Shown here: piece after piece, positions 27,819-37,132 of the stretch
Position numbering within the stretch: position 1 is the first letter of the stretch
Layout of the letters: every line of letters starts with the position of its first letter
Origin: Francisella sp. SYW-9
Lineage (GTDB): Bacteria > Pseudomonadota > Gammaproteobacteria > Francisellales > Francisellaceae
Assembly: GCF_008711465.1 (NCBI RefSeq)
Contig: NZ_VXKQ01000018.1
Span: forward strand, 1 to 64,000
Reading direction: 5' to 3'
Length of the DNA: 64,000 nt
Translations under genes and position numbers: made by a program
Notes under the pieces: model-generated
What the model was told of the DNA's origin: nothing
Databases searched by the model: none
The model's input: the letters and a program-made list of their open reading frames with translations, nothing else

Positions 27819-29031
27819 ATTAATGTTTTTTATTTTAGGTGTGGTAACTGTTTTTGTTTTAGCTTTTTTATGGAGTAGTGACAGAAAAAAAATACGCTAT
27901 AATTATTTGGCAATAATACTAATTGTACAAGTATTATTGGCTTATTTCTTATTAAGATCTTCTATTGGTGAAGATATAGTTGGTGTTATTGTTAGTGGCT
28001 TTGACGTGTTACTTATTTGTGCTAATGATGGTACTAGGTTTATTTTTGGTTCCCTTACTGATATGGATGGCGGGCATATATTCTTCTTTACAGTTGGTAT
28101 GCCGATAGTTCTTATGTCGGCATTAATAGGGATTTTGCAGTACTTTAAAATATTACCTGTTATTATCAAAATAGTTGGATTTATTTTATCTAAAATCACA
28201 GGTATGGGTAAGCTAGAGTCATTTAATGCTGTAAGTTCTTTATCTGTAGGTCAATCAGAAAATTTTATTGCATATAAAAAGATAATAGGACACTTACCAT
28301 CAAATGTTTTGTATACGATGGCAGCTACAGCTATGTCTACGGTATCTTTGGCTATCTCAGGAGCATATATGCAAATGCTGAGTGTTAAAAATGGTTTTGA
28401 TCCTAAGTTTGTGATAGTTGCTATGGTGATGAATATGTTTGGAACATTTTTTGTCCTTACAGTTATTAACCCATATGAGAAGTCTAAAGATATTAGCTTT
28501 GATAATTTACATGACACATATGATGAGACGCCTGAAAAGCAAAGCTTTTTTGAAATGCTAACAGAATACATATTAGACGGTTTCAAGGTTGCTATAATTG
28601 TATGTGCAATGCTGATAGGCTTTATCGCCTTAATTAGTCTACTAAATACACTGTTTCTGTCTATCGTTGGTATATCTTTTACTGGAGTTTTAGGCTATGT
28701 TTTTTATCCATTAGCATGGATTTTACATGTTCCTAATAATGAGATTCATTTGGCTGGTCAGATTATGGGTACAAAGATAGTTACTAATGAATTTGCTGCA
28801 ATTGATTTTATGGTTAAGCATGCCTCTGAGTTAAGTTCACATGCAAAAGCTGTAATATCAGTTTTTCTTATTTCTTTTGCAAACTTTGCATCGATAGGTA
28901 TTATCATAGGAGCTATCCAAGCTCTTAGTAAAGAGGCATCTGTGAAGGTTGCTAGATTTAGTTTGAAAATACTTTATGGAGCAACCTTAGTAAGCTTGTT
29001 ATCAGCTGTTGTTGTCGGTTTGGTTGTTTAG
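27808..29031 (+). CDS. Concentrative nucleoside transporter (CNT/NupC family)
   Basis: Inner-membrane cation-coupled nucleoside importer, 407 residues, close to NupC (400). Features: N-terminal helices, [27 protein letters not shown] (a conserved CNT stretch with substrate-site residues), [15 protein letters not shown] and the C-terminal [15 protein letters not shown]. It overlaps deoC by 11 bases, so uptake and breakdown of nucleosides are coupled. The exact specificity (NupC or NupX type) is not fixed by what I see. Confidence 0.9.
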   Translation: MITKLMFFILGVVTVFVLAFLWSSDRKKIRYNYLAIILIVQVLLAYFLLRSSIGEDIVGVIVSGFDVLLICANDGTRFIFGSLTDMDGGHIFFFTVGMPIVLMSALIGILQYFKILPVIIKIVGFILSKITGMGKLESFNAVSSLSVGQSENFIAYKKIIGHLPSNVLYTMAATAMSTVSLAISGAYMQMLSVKNGFDPKFVIVAMVMNMFGTFFVLTVINPYEKSKDISFDNLHDTYDETPEKQSFFEMLTEYILDGFKVAIIVCAMLIGFIALISLLNTLFLSIVGISFTGVLGYVFYPLAWILHVPNNEIHLAGQIMGTKIVTNEFAAIDFMVKHASELSSHAKAVISVFLISFANFASIGIIIGAIQALSKEASVKVARFSLKILYGATLVSLLSAVVVGLVV

Positions 29032-29045
29032 AAAGGTGTGAAAAA

Positions 29046-29669
29046 GTGCAAAGTAAGTTTATTGTTATAGAAGGTCTTGATGGTGCTGGTAAAAGTACAG
29101 CTATAGACTTTATAAGAAAATATTTACAACAAAAAAATTTACCTGCGATTTATACTCGTGAACCAGGTGGCACAAAAATTGCTGAAGATATTAGAAACTT
29201 AGCATTAAAAAATTATATTGATGAAATTGTTCATTCTGATACAGAACTTCTTTTAATGTATGCAAGTAGATTACAGCATGTACATAGTCTTATAAAACCG
29301 TCTTTACGCGATGGGTTGAATGTAGTTTCAGATAGATTTTATTGGTCTAGTGTTGCTTACCAAGGTGGCGGTAGAGGTATTGATCTAAAAAAAATAAGCG
29401 TTTTAAACGAAAATTTCCTTAAAGATTGTGAGCCTGATTTAATAATATATCTTGATATTGATCCAGCTATAGGTTTGCAAAGAGCAAAAAAAGTAGGCGA
29501 TCCTGATAGAATAGAGCAGGCGGGTTTAGAGTTTTTTAATAGAGCTAGAGATGTCTTTAAGGATCTAGTTAATGCTTCAGATCAAGCAATAGAAATTGAC
29601 GCCTCTCAATCTATAGTAAGTATCGAGAAACAAATATATCAAATATTAGATAATCATTTTAGTTTTTAA
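29046..29669 (+). CDS. tmk: Thymidylate kinase
   Basis: Phosphorylates dTMP to dTDP; 207 residues. The P-loop [10 protein letters not shown] (9-18), the [14 protein letters not shown] region, the DR motif [17 protein letters not shown] and the LID region follow the usual order. The start is GTG at 29046, giving [10 protein letters not shown]; a GAAAGG ribosome site lies at 29031-29036, overlapping the end of the nucleoside transporter gene. Fourteen bases separate the two genes, so it may be co-transcribed with deoBC. Confidence 0.94.
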   Translation: MQSKFIVIEGLDGAGKSTAIDFIRKYLQQKNLPAIYTREPGGTKIAEDIRNLALKNYIDEIVHSDTELLLMYASRLQHVHSLIKPSLRDGLNVVSDRFYWSSVAYQGGGRGIDLKKISVLNENFLKDCEPDLIIYLDIDPAIGLQRAKKVGDPDRIEQAGLEFFNRARDVFKDLVNASDQAIEIDASQSIVSIEKQIYQILDNHFSF

Positions 29670-29737
29670 AATGAAATATTTTTAGTAAACTTCTTTAATT
29701 AAATTATTATATCAAATTATAAAAAGTAAGAATTATT

Positions 29738-31315
29738 ATGAGTGAATATTTAAAGGAAATTGCAAAGCGTAGGACTTTTGCGATTATTTCGCATCCAGAT
29801 GCAGGTAAAACAACTATTACAGAAAAGATGTTACTTTTTGGAAATGCTATCAAAACAGCAGGGACTGTGAAGGCAAAAAAAAGCGGTGTTCATGCAACAT
29901 CTGACTGGATGGAGATGGAAAAACAAAGAGGTATCTCAATAACTACATCTGTGATGCAATTTCCATATAATGATCGAGTAGTTAATCTGCTTGATACTCC
30001 TGGACATGAGGATTTCTCAGAAGATACTTATCGTACACTTACAGCAGTTGATTCGGCATTGATGGTTGTTGATGCTGTTAAAGGTGTTGAGGATAGAACT
30101 ATTAAGTTAATGAATGTATGTCGTCTTAGAGATACTCCTATTGTTACTTTTATGAATAAGTTTGATAGAGATACTCGTGACCCTTTAGAGCTTCTAGATG
30201 AAGTCGAGGATATTCTTAAGATTAAATGTGCTCCTATGAATTGGCCTATTGGTATGGGTAAGTATTATAAAGGTGTCTATGATCTTTATAATGATGAGGT
30301 TACTCTATTTGAAACTGGGCATGGTCATGAGATTTATCCATATAAGAAGATCAAAGGTTTAGAAAATGCTAAAGATGCCATAGGTTTAGATTTATATGAT
30401 GATCTTGAAATGGAAATAGAACTTGTTAGAGGTGCGAGCCATCAGTTTGATGAACAGGAATTTCTAGATGGTAAGCTTACACCTGTATACTTTGGTACAG
30501 CGCTAAGTAATTTTGGTGTCAAAGAAATGATGGATGGTTTTACAAACTATGCTCCAGCACCACAGCATCGCGGAGCTGATCAAAGAGATGTTCAAGCTGA
30601 TGAGAAAAAGCTAAGTGGATTTGTTTTTAAGATTCAAGCTAATATGGATGAAAAACATAGAGATAGAATAGCATTCTTTAGAATTTGTTCCGGCAAATAT
30701 GAAAAGGGTATGAAAATTTTTCATGAAAGAACTGGTAAAATGATGCAAATATCAAAAGCTTTAACATTTATGGCTGGCGAAAGAGAGCAGGTTGAAGAAG
30801 GGTATGCTGGAGATATTATTGGTCTACACAATCATGGTAGTATCCAGATAGGTGATAGTTTTACACAAGGTGAAAAACTAAAGTTTAAAGGAATTCCTAA
30901 TTTTGCTCCAGAGATTTTTAAAAGAGTCAAGCTAAATGATCCTTTGAAAATGAAGGCACTACAAAAAGGCTTAGTACAACTTTCTGAAGAGGGAGCTACG
31001 CAAGTATTTAAACCTATTATCTCTAATGATTTAGTTGTTGGAGCTGTGGGTATTTTGCAATTTGATGTTGTTGCTCAACGCTTAGCAACAGAGTATAATG
31101 TTAAGTGTTCTTATGAAGGTGTAAATGTGGTTTTAGCACGTTGGATTTTCTGTGATGATGAAAAAAAGCTAAACGATTTTAAAAAGAAATATGAAGGTAA
31201 CCTAGCATATGATGGTGCAGGGTATTTGATTTATCTTGCGCCAACTGGAGTCAACTTACAGTTAGCTCAAGATAAAAACCCAGATATTATTTTCAGTGCA
31301 ACAAGAGAGCATTAA
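29738..31315 (+). CDS. prfC: Peptide chain release factor 3
   Basis: GTPase that recycles RF1/RF2 from the ribosome; 525 residues (E. coli 529). G1 SHPDAGKTT (18-26), the switch region [12 protein letters not shown]3 DTPGHEDF and G4 NKFDRDTRD are intact. The C-terminus ending ATREH is typical for RF3 rather than EF-G. It is preceded by a short AT-rich gap after tmk and followed by a separate promoter for the FimV-like gene. Confidence 0.96.
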   Translation: MSEYLKEIAKRRTFAIISHPDAGKTTITEKMLLFGNAIKTAGTVKAKKSGVHATSDWMEMEKQRGISITTSVMQFPYNDRVVNLLDTPGHEDFSEDTYRTLTAVDSALMVVDAVKGVEDRTIKLMNVCRLRDTPIVTFMNKFDRDTRDPLELLDEVEDILKIKCAPMNWPIGMGKYYKGVYDLYNDEVTLFETGHGHEIYPYKKIKGLENAKDAIGLDLYDDLEMEIELVRGASHQFDEQEFLDGKLTPVYFGTALSNFGVKEMMDGFTNYAPAPQHRGADQRDVQADEKKLSGFVFKIQANMDEKHRDRIAFFRICSGKYEKGMKIFHERTGKMMQISKALTFMAGEREQVEEGYAGDIIGLHNHGSIQIGDSFTQGEKLKFKGIPNFAPEIFKRVKLNDPLKMKALQKGLVQLSEEGATQVFKPIISNDLVVGAVGILQFDVVAQRLATEYNVKCSYEGVNVVLARWIFCDDEKKLNDFKKKYEGNLAYDGAGYLIYLAPTGVNLQLAQDKNPDIIFSATREH

Positions 31316-31321
31316 CATCAT

Positions 31322-31353
31322 TTGCTTTTTAAGTAGAAAAAATATGCTATAAT
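31322..31353 (+). promoter_or_regulatory. Candidate extended -10 promoter of the FimV-like gene
   Basis: TGCTATAAT (extended -10, hexamer at 31348-31353) lies 37 bases before the ATG at 31391, with a weak TTGCTT at 31322-31327 (20-base spacer). The extended -10 makes the poor -35 tolerable. Confidence 0.45.
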
Positions 31354-31390
31354 TTTTAAGTCTTTGTATTATAAGTTATTAGGGTGCTAA

Positions 31391-32734
31391 ATGTTTAAGA
31401 GTATCAATAAAATTCTTATTGCTGGAGTTGCTTTAGCGGCTATTCAATCAGCTTTCTCTATGGAAATATATACTGTTAAATCAGGAGATTATTTATACAA
31501 GATAGCAAAAACTCATTCAGTAAAAGGGATAAGTAACTCTGAATTAACAGATGCTATAAAAGGAATAAATAAATCAGAGATTCCAGGTATTGTAGATAAT
31601 CGTATAAAAATAGGTGATAAATTAGCTATTCCTACGACAAAGGGAGAGGTTGAGGATGGTTTGACTTTAGTTAGAAACCAGATGATACAAGGATCATATG
31701 GTCAAACAGAGAAAGACTCTACGCCTACACCTGCTCCGAGTACTACTACAAGAAAGCTTGGCGATAACTCTATGCTTCCTTCGAAAGAGAAGGAAGCACC
31801 ATCCATGCAAAATACATCCGTGCCTAATACTATTAGTCAGGATAAAATTCCTGTATTAATTCCTGGTTCAGAAAATTCTTTAAAAAATACTAACACATCG
31901 CAGACTTATAGTAGTAATTTAAATAGTAGCATAGATGCTAGTAGTATAAGTGAGACAGCTTCTTCTGATAGTAGTGATAGCTCGGGAGGATCTTTTCTAT
32001 CTTCCTTATTTAAGCTAATAGTTTATATAGTTATTTTGGGAGTATTATTCTTTATAGCTAAGAAGTACTGGGAAGGTAGAAGTTCTAAAAAAGAATTAGA
32101 ACTAGAAATCCAGGGTAAGAAAAAAAGAGATCATCTAATGTCTAGGATTTCTCCTGTTGTCTCAGATAATGATTTTTATAAGTCTGAGAATTCTCATAAA
32201 CCAACACCTCAGGAAGAGTTTGATTTTTTTGCTAATGAACAAGAATCAAATCAACAAGATACTTTAGATTTAGATGATACAGATACGAATTTTGAAGAAA
32301 AATCTAATGATGTAGGTGTAGAAAATCTTGAAAATAGCTTTCACAGTCAGAAAAATGTCGCAATAAAAACTGATAAAGGAGTAGTATTTGAAACTTCTTG
32401 TGATGATGTAATTATTAGTAATGATGATAGTGAGGTAGAAGAGATTGATTCACAAGAACAAGAAGAACAAGAGTTACAGTATATAGACGAGTTAATTGAG
32501 CAGTATTTGGAAAGTGAGAAATATCTTGAAGCAAGTATTACTATTCAGGATGCTCTTGAGAAAAATCCAAATAATGTTGACTTACGTTATAAGCTTTTAG
32601 AAGTTTATGCTCAAGCAGGTGATGAAATTGCTTTTGAAGGAGAAGTTCACTTTATTAAATCTAAGAATATTGTGAGTATGTTTGATCCGTTACACCAAAA
32701 GATTGCTAAGCTTAGAGATAAATATTTTGAATAA
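31391..32734 (+). CDS. FimV-like LysM protein (type IV pilus/polar hub type)
   Basis: 447 residues. A signal peptide (1-23) leads into a LysM peptidoglycan-binding domain (about 26-80; EIYTVKSGDYLYKIAKTHS). A long Ser/Thr/Pro-rich linker follows (about 110-200), then a single membrane helix (about 206-224), an acidic cytoplasmic stretch (about 260-365) and a C-terminal FimV-type TPR-like domain (about 370-447). This order is that of FimV, which recruits polar factors and supports pilus assembly, but it is about half the length of Pseudomonas FimV (919). With pilT in the same window a pilus link is plausible. It precedes ftsY by 33 bases. Confidence 0.8.
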   Translation: MFKSINKILIAGVALAAIQSAFSMEIYTVKSGDYLYKIAKTHSVKGISNSELTDAIKGINKSEIPGIVDNRIKIGDKLAIPTTKGEVEDGLTLVRNQMIQGSYGQTEKDSTPTPAPSTTTRKLGDNSMLPSKEKEAPSMQNTSVPNTISQDKIPVLIPGSENSLKNTNTSQTYSSNLNSSIDASSISETASSDSSDSSGGSFLSSLFKLIVYIVILGVLFFIAKKYWEGRSSKKELELEIQGKKKRDHLMSRISPVVSDNDFYKSENSHKPTPQEEFDFFANEQESNQQDTLDLDDTDTNFEEKSNDVGVENLENSFHSQKNVAIKTDKGVVFETSCDDVIISNDDSEVEEIDSQEQEEQELQYIDELIEQYLESEKYLEASITIQDALEKNPNNVDLRYKLLEVYAQAGDEIAFEGEVHFIKSKNIVSMFDPLHQKIAKLRDKYFE

Positions 32735-32767
32735 TTTCAATTAATTTACAATTTTTAGAGAATAAAA

Positions 32768-33760
32768 ATGCTTTTTAGAAAGAAAAAGAATGTTGAGAGT
32801 AGTAATAGCTCTACTATTCAGTCTGATGAGAATAATAAAAAAGGACTATTTTCAAGACTTCAGTCAGGACTTTCAAAGACCGCAAGTAAGTTTGGTGGTG
32901 GTTTAAGTACTATACTAATGGGACAAAAAGTTGTTGATGAAGAGCTTCTTGAAGATATTGAGATGCAGCTTTTAACTGCTGATGTTGGTGTTGAGGCTAC
33001 AGATGAGATAGTTGAGCATTTACGTGAGAAAGTTGCTAGGAATGAGTTGCAAACAGCTGATAAGCTTAATGAAATAATCCAACAAAAGCTAACAGAAATA
33101 ATTTTCCCATGTCAGCAACCTTTAGAAATTGATTCAGATAAGATCCCTTATGTAATATTGGTAGTAGGTGTTAATGGTGTTGGAAAGACAACAACTATTG
33201 GAAAACTTACTAAAAAGCTACAGTCACAAGGTAAGTCTGTTATGCTTGCTGCCGGAGATACCTTTAGAGCGGCTGCAGTAGAGCAGCTTCGTGAGTGGGG
33301 TGATAGAAATAATACTCAAGTTGTATATCAACATGAAGGTGCAGATAGTGCCTCAGTTATCTATGATGCTATTACTTCTGCAAAATCAAAAGAAGTCGAT
33401 GTTGTGATAGCTGATACTGCCGGTAGACTACACAATAAAGATAACCTTATGCAAGAACTTAAGAAAGTTGTTAAGGTTATAAAAAAAGTCGATAACTCAG
33501 CACCTCATGAGGTTATGCTGGTTGTTGATGCAACTACGGGAGGTAACGCTCTTAGTCAAGCTGAAGCTTTCCATGAAATTGTAGATCTTACAGGTATAAC
33601 AATAACAAAACTTGATGGGACGGCTAAAGGAGGAATTATTTTCTCAATTGCCAGAAAGCTTGGATTACCACTTAGATTTATAGGTGTTGGTGAGAAGATT
33701 GATGATCTTCAAGTATTTAATGCAAAAGATTTTACAAGCGCTCTTTTTAACTCTAATTAA
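32768..33760 (+). CDS. ftsY: Signal recognition particle receptor FtsY
   Basis: SRP receptor GTPase that brings ribosome-nascent chains to SecYEG. 330 residues: a short basic/acidic A domain (about 1-50, much shorter than in E. coli, 497), then the NG domain with G1 GVNGVGKTT (134-142), DTFRAAAVEQL (164-174), the G3 DTAGRLHN and the G4 TKLDGTAKGG. The short A domain is common in species outside the enterics. An AT-rich inverted repeat follows the stop. Confidence 0.95.
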   Translation: MLFRKKKNVESSNSSTIQSDENNKKGLFSRLQSGLSKTASKFGGGLSTILMGQKVVDEELLEDIEMQLLTADVGVEATDEIVEHLREKVARNELQTADKLNEIIQQKLTEIIFPCQQPLEIDSDKIPYVILVVGVNGVGKTTTIGKLTKKLQSQGKSVMLAAGDTFRAAAVEQLREWGDRNNTQVVYQHEGADSASVIYDAITSAKSKEVDVVIADTAGRLHNKDNLMQELKKVVKVIKKVDNSAPHEVMLVVDATTGGNALSQAEAFHEIVDLTGITITKLDGTAKGGIIFSIARKLGLPLRFIGVGEKIDDLQVFNAKDFTSALFNSN

Positions 33761-33773
33761 ATAACAAATTATT

Positions 33774-33811
33774 ATTAAATCAACAATATATTTTTATTTT
33801 ATTGATTTAAT
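33774..33811. repeat. AT-rich inverted repeat after ftsY
   Basis: Arms ATTAAATCAA (33774-33783) and TTGATTTAAT (33802-33811) are perfect, with an 18-base T-rich loop. It may act as a weak end signal for ftsY, but it has almost no GC and no clear T-tract after it. Confidence 0.35.
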
Positions 33812-33862
33812 TTATGAAATATTACAAACTTTAAATAGACTTTGTTTATTTTGTGGATTTTG

Positions 33863-35113
33863 ATGAGAAGAGGGATAACTTTACTCTTTATTCAGTTGAT
33901 TGCTTCTATAGCATTTTTTATTGCCACCGTAATTATAGCTAGGTATCTTGGTCCAGAAGATTTCGGTGATTTCTCAGCAGCATATAGTGTTGCTTCAGTT
34001 GCATATATGATAGCTCTTTTAGGGGCCGATGTTATAGCAATGAATGTTATAGCAGTATCTATTAAAGCTCAAAAGAAAGGACAAATTAAAGCTTTTATTA
34101 TATATGTGTTTATTATAGTTACGCTTTTGAGTATTTTTTATTACATAATAGCGATTTTCACATATTGGCTTTCAAAAAATATCTTTGTGTTGAAATATAC
34201 GCATCCTGTGTTTGTGGCTGTAATTTTTATTCCAATTATGGCATTAACCTTTTTCTTTTATAGAGTTTTTATTTCCTTATCAAAGCCAATACTAGCAAAT
34301 GCATTGTTTAAAATTCTTATAAATTTTTCTATGTTGTTTCTAGCAAGTCTAATGTTTTTTGTTGAAGCTTTTAGAAGTTCACATGTGGCTGTAATATTGT
34401 TTATGGTCGCTTGGATTATTACATTTGTGGTGATGTTATTTATTTTAGCTAAAAGAATGAGAGTATTTATCCCTATTAGAGATAAAATTGAATATAAAAG
34501 TTGGCTTAATTCAGGACTATCAGGTTTACCTTATACTTTAGCATTATTTACTTTGCCATATTTAGCTATTATTGGAGCGGAGGTTTTCTTAGCTAATGAA
34601 GATAGTGTGGGAATTTTTGCAACAGCGGCATCCTTTTCTCAGGTTATTGCTAATAACTTTATAGCATGTATACAATCAGTCGCATTAGCACCTATTGCTA
34701 TAGCTATTTACAATAAGAGATTCATAGATGTTAAAACTATATTAAATAAGAATTTTGTCGTTACAGGTGGTTTATGTATTGTTCTTATGATTCTTATATT
34801 TTTCTTTGGCAAAGATTTCTTACTGATATATGGTGAAAAATATACATCTGGAAGTAATATTTTGACTATTTTTATAATAACACAAAGCATCATTTTGGTA
34901 GGTTGCTTAGCAGCTCCAGTACTTCTTTATTTAAAGAAAAATACTATTGTTTTTTTAAGCTCTGTTTTACTTATATTTTTTCTGATTATTTTTATTAGTG
35001 TATTGGGATATGTATTTCAAGAGAAAGGTCTTGCAATAGGAGTGTTGTTGGCAGTATTTACGATTTTCTTATTCCAAAATATCTATGCATACAGGTTAAC
35101 ATCTAAAACTTAA
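33863..35113 (+). CDS. Polysaccharide biosynthesis (Wzx-like) flippase family protein
   Basis: About 416 residues and twelve or more membrane helices, with the N-terminus RYLGPEDFGDFSAAYSVASV typical of the polysaccharide_synt (RfbX/Wzx, MOP superfamily) group. It probably flips a lipid-linked glycan, though no glycosyltransferase or O-antigen genes lie near, so its substrate is unknown. The frame is open from a TTG at 33842, but I choose the ATG at 33863, which has GTGGA about 7 bases upstream. The gene stands alone between ftsY and the POT genes. Confidence 0.78.
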   Translation: MRRGITLLFIQLIASIAFFIATVIIARYLGPEDFGDFSAAYSVASVAYMIALLGADVIAMNVIAVSIKAQKKGQIKAFIIYVFIIVTLLSIFYYIIAIFTYWLSKNIFVLKYTHPVFVAVIFIPIMALTFFFYRVFISLSKPILANALFKILINFSMLFLASLMFFVEAFRSSHVAVILFMVAWIITFVVMLFILAKRMRVFIPIRDKIEYKSWLNSGLSGLPYTLALFTLPYLAIIGAEVFLANEDSVGIFATAASFSQVIANNFIACIQSVALAPIAIAIYNKRFIDVKTILNKNFVVTGGLCIVLMILIFFFGKDFLLIYGEKYTSGSNILTIFIITQSIILVGCLAAPVLLYLKKNTIVFLSSVLLIFFLIIFISVLGYVFQEKGLAIGVLLAVFTIFLFQNIYAYRLTSKT

Positions 35114-35183
35114 TTTTAATTTATATGATAATTTAATCTTACTTAAGCTTTGTGGTTTTTATACCTCGTTATAACTAAGTTTC

Positions 35184-35215
35184 TAGATTTATAAAATTCT
35201 CTACTATATGATGAA
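35184..35215 (+). promoter_or_regulatory. Shared leader element, first copy (before the first POT gene)
   Basis: TAGATTTATAAAATTC at 35184-35199 recurs exactly before the second POT gene at 37019-37034, and the next 16 bases (35200-35215) match in 12 of 16 positions. It lies 76-107 bases before the start codon and includes a TATAAAAT that could be a -10 box. A stem formed by AACTA and TAGTT with ACTTCT/AGAAGG follows in the leader. Confidence 0.45.
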
Positions 35216-35290
35216 AACTAGTTCTACTACTTCTTTTTCTGTTTAGAAGGAGTTAGTTCGTATTGTCAATATTAAGTATGAGGTAAACTT

Positions 35291-36811
35291 ATGTCAGAAA
35301 TAAGTAAGGGGAGTATTAGAGCCCCTTTTTGGGTATTGTGGACGCTAGAGTTATGGGAGCGCTTTGGATACTACGGCTTACAAGCAATTTTAGCTATATA
35401 CTTTGCCAAACATCTTGGTTTTAGTGATGCAGATTCGATGCTAATTTTTGGATCATTTTCAGCATTTTTGTATGGAGGACCTTTGATAGGTGGCTGGATA
35501 GGTGATAATTACCTAGGAGCAAAAAGAACAATTTTTATTGGAGCCGGACTTTTAGCAATATCATATTTCTGTTTGAGTATATCTGCAAATTTATCACAAG
35601 TTTTCGGTATTAGTGAGAAAGCAATGGTTATGTATGCCTTGGCAGGTGTCGCTATTGGTGGTGGGCTATTTAAAGCAAATCCAAGCTCTCTTATTTCAAA
35701 ACTATATGATAAAGGCGATCCAGCATTAGATGGGGCAATGACACTTTATTATATGGCTATTAATATAGGTTCTTTTGTATCTATGTTGCTTACTCCTATT
35801 GTTGCTGCTAAGTATGGTTATATGCATGCGTTCTTTTGCTCGGCTTTTGGTATGCTTTTAGGTTTATTAAGTTACACTATTTTTTATCCTAAAATTAAGC
35901 ATATTATGACTGAAGCTGGCTCAAGGAAAATGAGCTATTCAAAGATGGTTGTTGTAATTGTTGGAGCTTTTGTCGCAATATTGTTAGTTGGTAATATTCT
36001 TGAGAATACTAATTTATGTAGGATTATTGTTGCCGCAATTGCTATTGGTGCATTAATATATTTCTTTATGCAGATGTTCCAGCAAGATAAGCATGAACAA
36101 AAAAGAATGATTGTAGCTTTGATACTTATTATCCAAGGGATAATCTTCTTTGTGTTATATCAGCAAATGCCTACATCGTTAAATTTCTTTGCAGTAAATA
36201 ATGTTGATACTCATTTTCTTGGCATGAATTTAGAACCAGAACAATGGCAGGTATTAAACCCCATAGTAATTGTTTTAATGTCACCGATCTTATCTGTTTT
36301 ATATAAGAAGGTACCAGGAACGCATGTAACAAAATTTTGTTTTGGTATGACTCTTTGTGCCTTAGCATTTTTAGTTTTATATTTTCCTCAGTTTACTACA
36401 TCTGATGGTATTGTATCTGGGTGGTGGCTTGTACTTAGTTATTGGCTTCAATCTACAGGAGAGCTTCTTATCTCAGCCTTGGGATTATCAATGGTTGCAG
36501 AGCTGTTTCCAAGAAAAATGGGTGGTTTCGCTCAAGGGATGTGGTTAATTACAACAATGATTGCGGGCCCTATAGGTGGTATAGTTGGTGCTTTAACCGC
36601 GCCTGCTCCCGGTCAGCACTTTACGAAACTTGAAAGTATATCAGTTTATGGTCATGTATTTTTAGTGATAGGTCTATTTGTAGCAGTTGTAGCTATTATT
36701 ATGTGGGTATCTCGAGGGTGGTTGAATAAGGTTATTGAAAGTACACGAATTCATGTTAACGAGACTTTACATAACCCAAATGAAGAGTTCTTCTTAGATA
36801 AAGATCTTTAA
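35291..36811 (+). CDS. POT/PTR-family proton-coupled peptide transporter (first of a tandem pair)
   Basis: Inner-membrane di- and tripeptide importer of the POT (DtpA-like) family, 506 residues with about fourteen helices. The family ExxER motif is E20-L-W-E23-R24 (LELWERFGYYGLQ). FGSFSAFLYGGPLIGGWIGDNYLGAKR is the next conserved loop, and a second signature occurs around YYMAINIGSF. The protein is highly similar to its tandem neighbour at 37133, so the pair comes from duplication. Peptide import supplies amino acids to an auxotrophic, host-associated bacterium. A conserved leader element precedes it. Confidence 0.92.
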   Translation: MSEISKGSIRAPFWVLWTLELWERFGYYGLQAILAIYFAKHLGFSDADSMLIFGSFSAFLYGGPLIGGWIGDNYLGAKRTIFIGAGLLAISYFCLSISANLSQVFGISEKAMVMYALAGVAIGGGLFKANPSSLISKLYDKGDPALDGAMTLYYMAINIGSFVSMLLTPIVAAKYGYMHAFFCSAFGMLLGLLSYTIFYPKIKHIMTEAGSRKMSYSKMVVVIVGAFVAILLVGNILENTNLCRIIVAAIAIGALIYFFMQMFQQDKHEQKRMIVALILIIQGIIFFVLYQQMPTSLNFFAVNNVDTHFLGMNLEPEQWQVLNPIVIVLMSPILSVLYKKVPGTHVTKFCFGMTLCALAFLVLYFPQFTTSDGIVSGWWLVLSYWLQSTGELLISALGLSMVAELFPRKMGGFAQGMWLITTMIAGPIGGIVGALTAPAPGQHFTKLESISVYGHVFLVIGLFVAVVAIIMWVSRGWLNKVIESTRIHVNETLHNPNEEFFLDKDL

Positions 36812-36959
36812 ATTTATATTTATTTCTTAAAGTTAGTCTATGGTTAATAGATAAACATTCAATTATATTTTAAAACTAGGTTCAATATTCAAGCTCATAA
36901 AAAAGTATCTCTTCTTTTGATTTGGGATGCTTTCTATTACATTAAAAATAAGTATTTTA

Positions 36960-36988
36960 TTGACATATGTTAGCGCATTAATTTTAAA
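36960..36988 (+). promoter_or_regulatory. Candidate sigma70 promoter before the second POT gene
   Basis: TTGACA at 36960-36965 and TTTAAA at 36983-36988 with a 17-base spacer. The 321-base gap 36812-37132 also holds the shared leader element at 37019-37050 and no gene; the rest is AT-rich sequence in which I see nothing else. Confidence 0.35.
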
Positions 36989-37018
36989 ATCATCTTTTAT
37001 ATCTGCTGTGACAACTTG

Positions 37019-37050
37019 TAGATTTATAAAATTCACTCATATAAGATGAA
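37019..37050 (+). promoter_or_regulatory. Shared leader element, second copy (before the second POT gene)
   Basis: TAGATTTATAAAATTC at 37019-37034, identical to the copy at 35184-35199, followed by a 16-base tail that matches in 12 of 16 positions. It lies 83-114 bases before the start. A GAAGG...CTTCC pair followed by a run of six T (around 37047-37080) resembles an attenuator, unlike the first copy in detail. Confidence 0.45.
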
Positions 37051-37132
37051 GGAGAGCGTTATATGCCTGCTTCCTTTTTTGAGGGAGAGGTCTAATTTAA
37101 ACATTAATTTTAAATGTAAGGAAAATTAAGAA

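Noticed and set aside
33842-33862. TTG start for the flippase gene
   Set aside because: The ATG at 33863 has a better ribosome site and gives the typical N-terminus.
36812-37132. Possible small gene in the gap between the POT copies
   Set aside because: No frame of useful length with a ribosome site; only regulatory-looking sequence is present.
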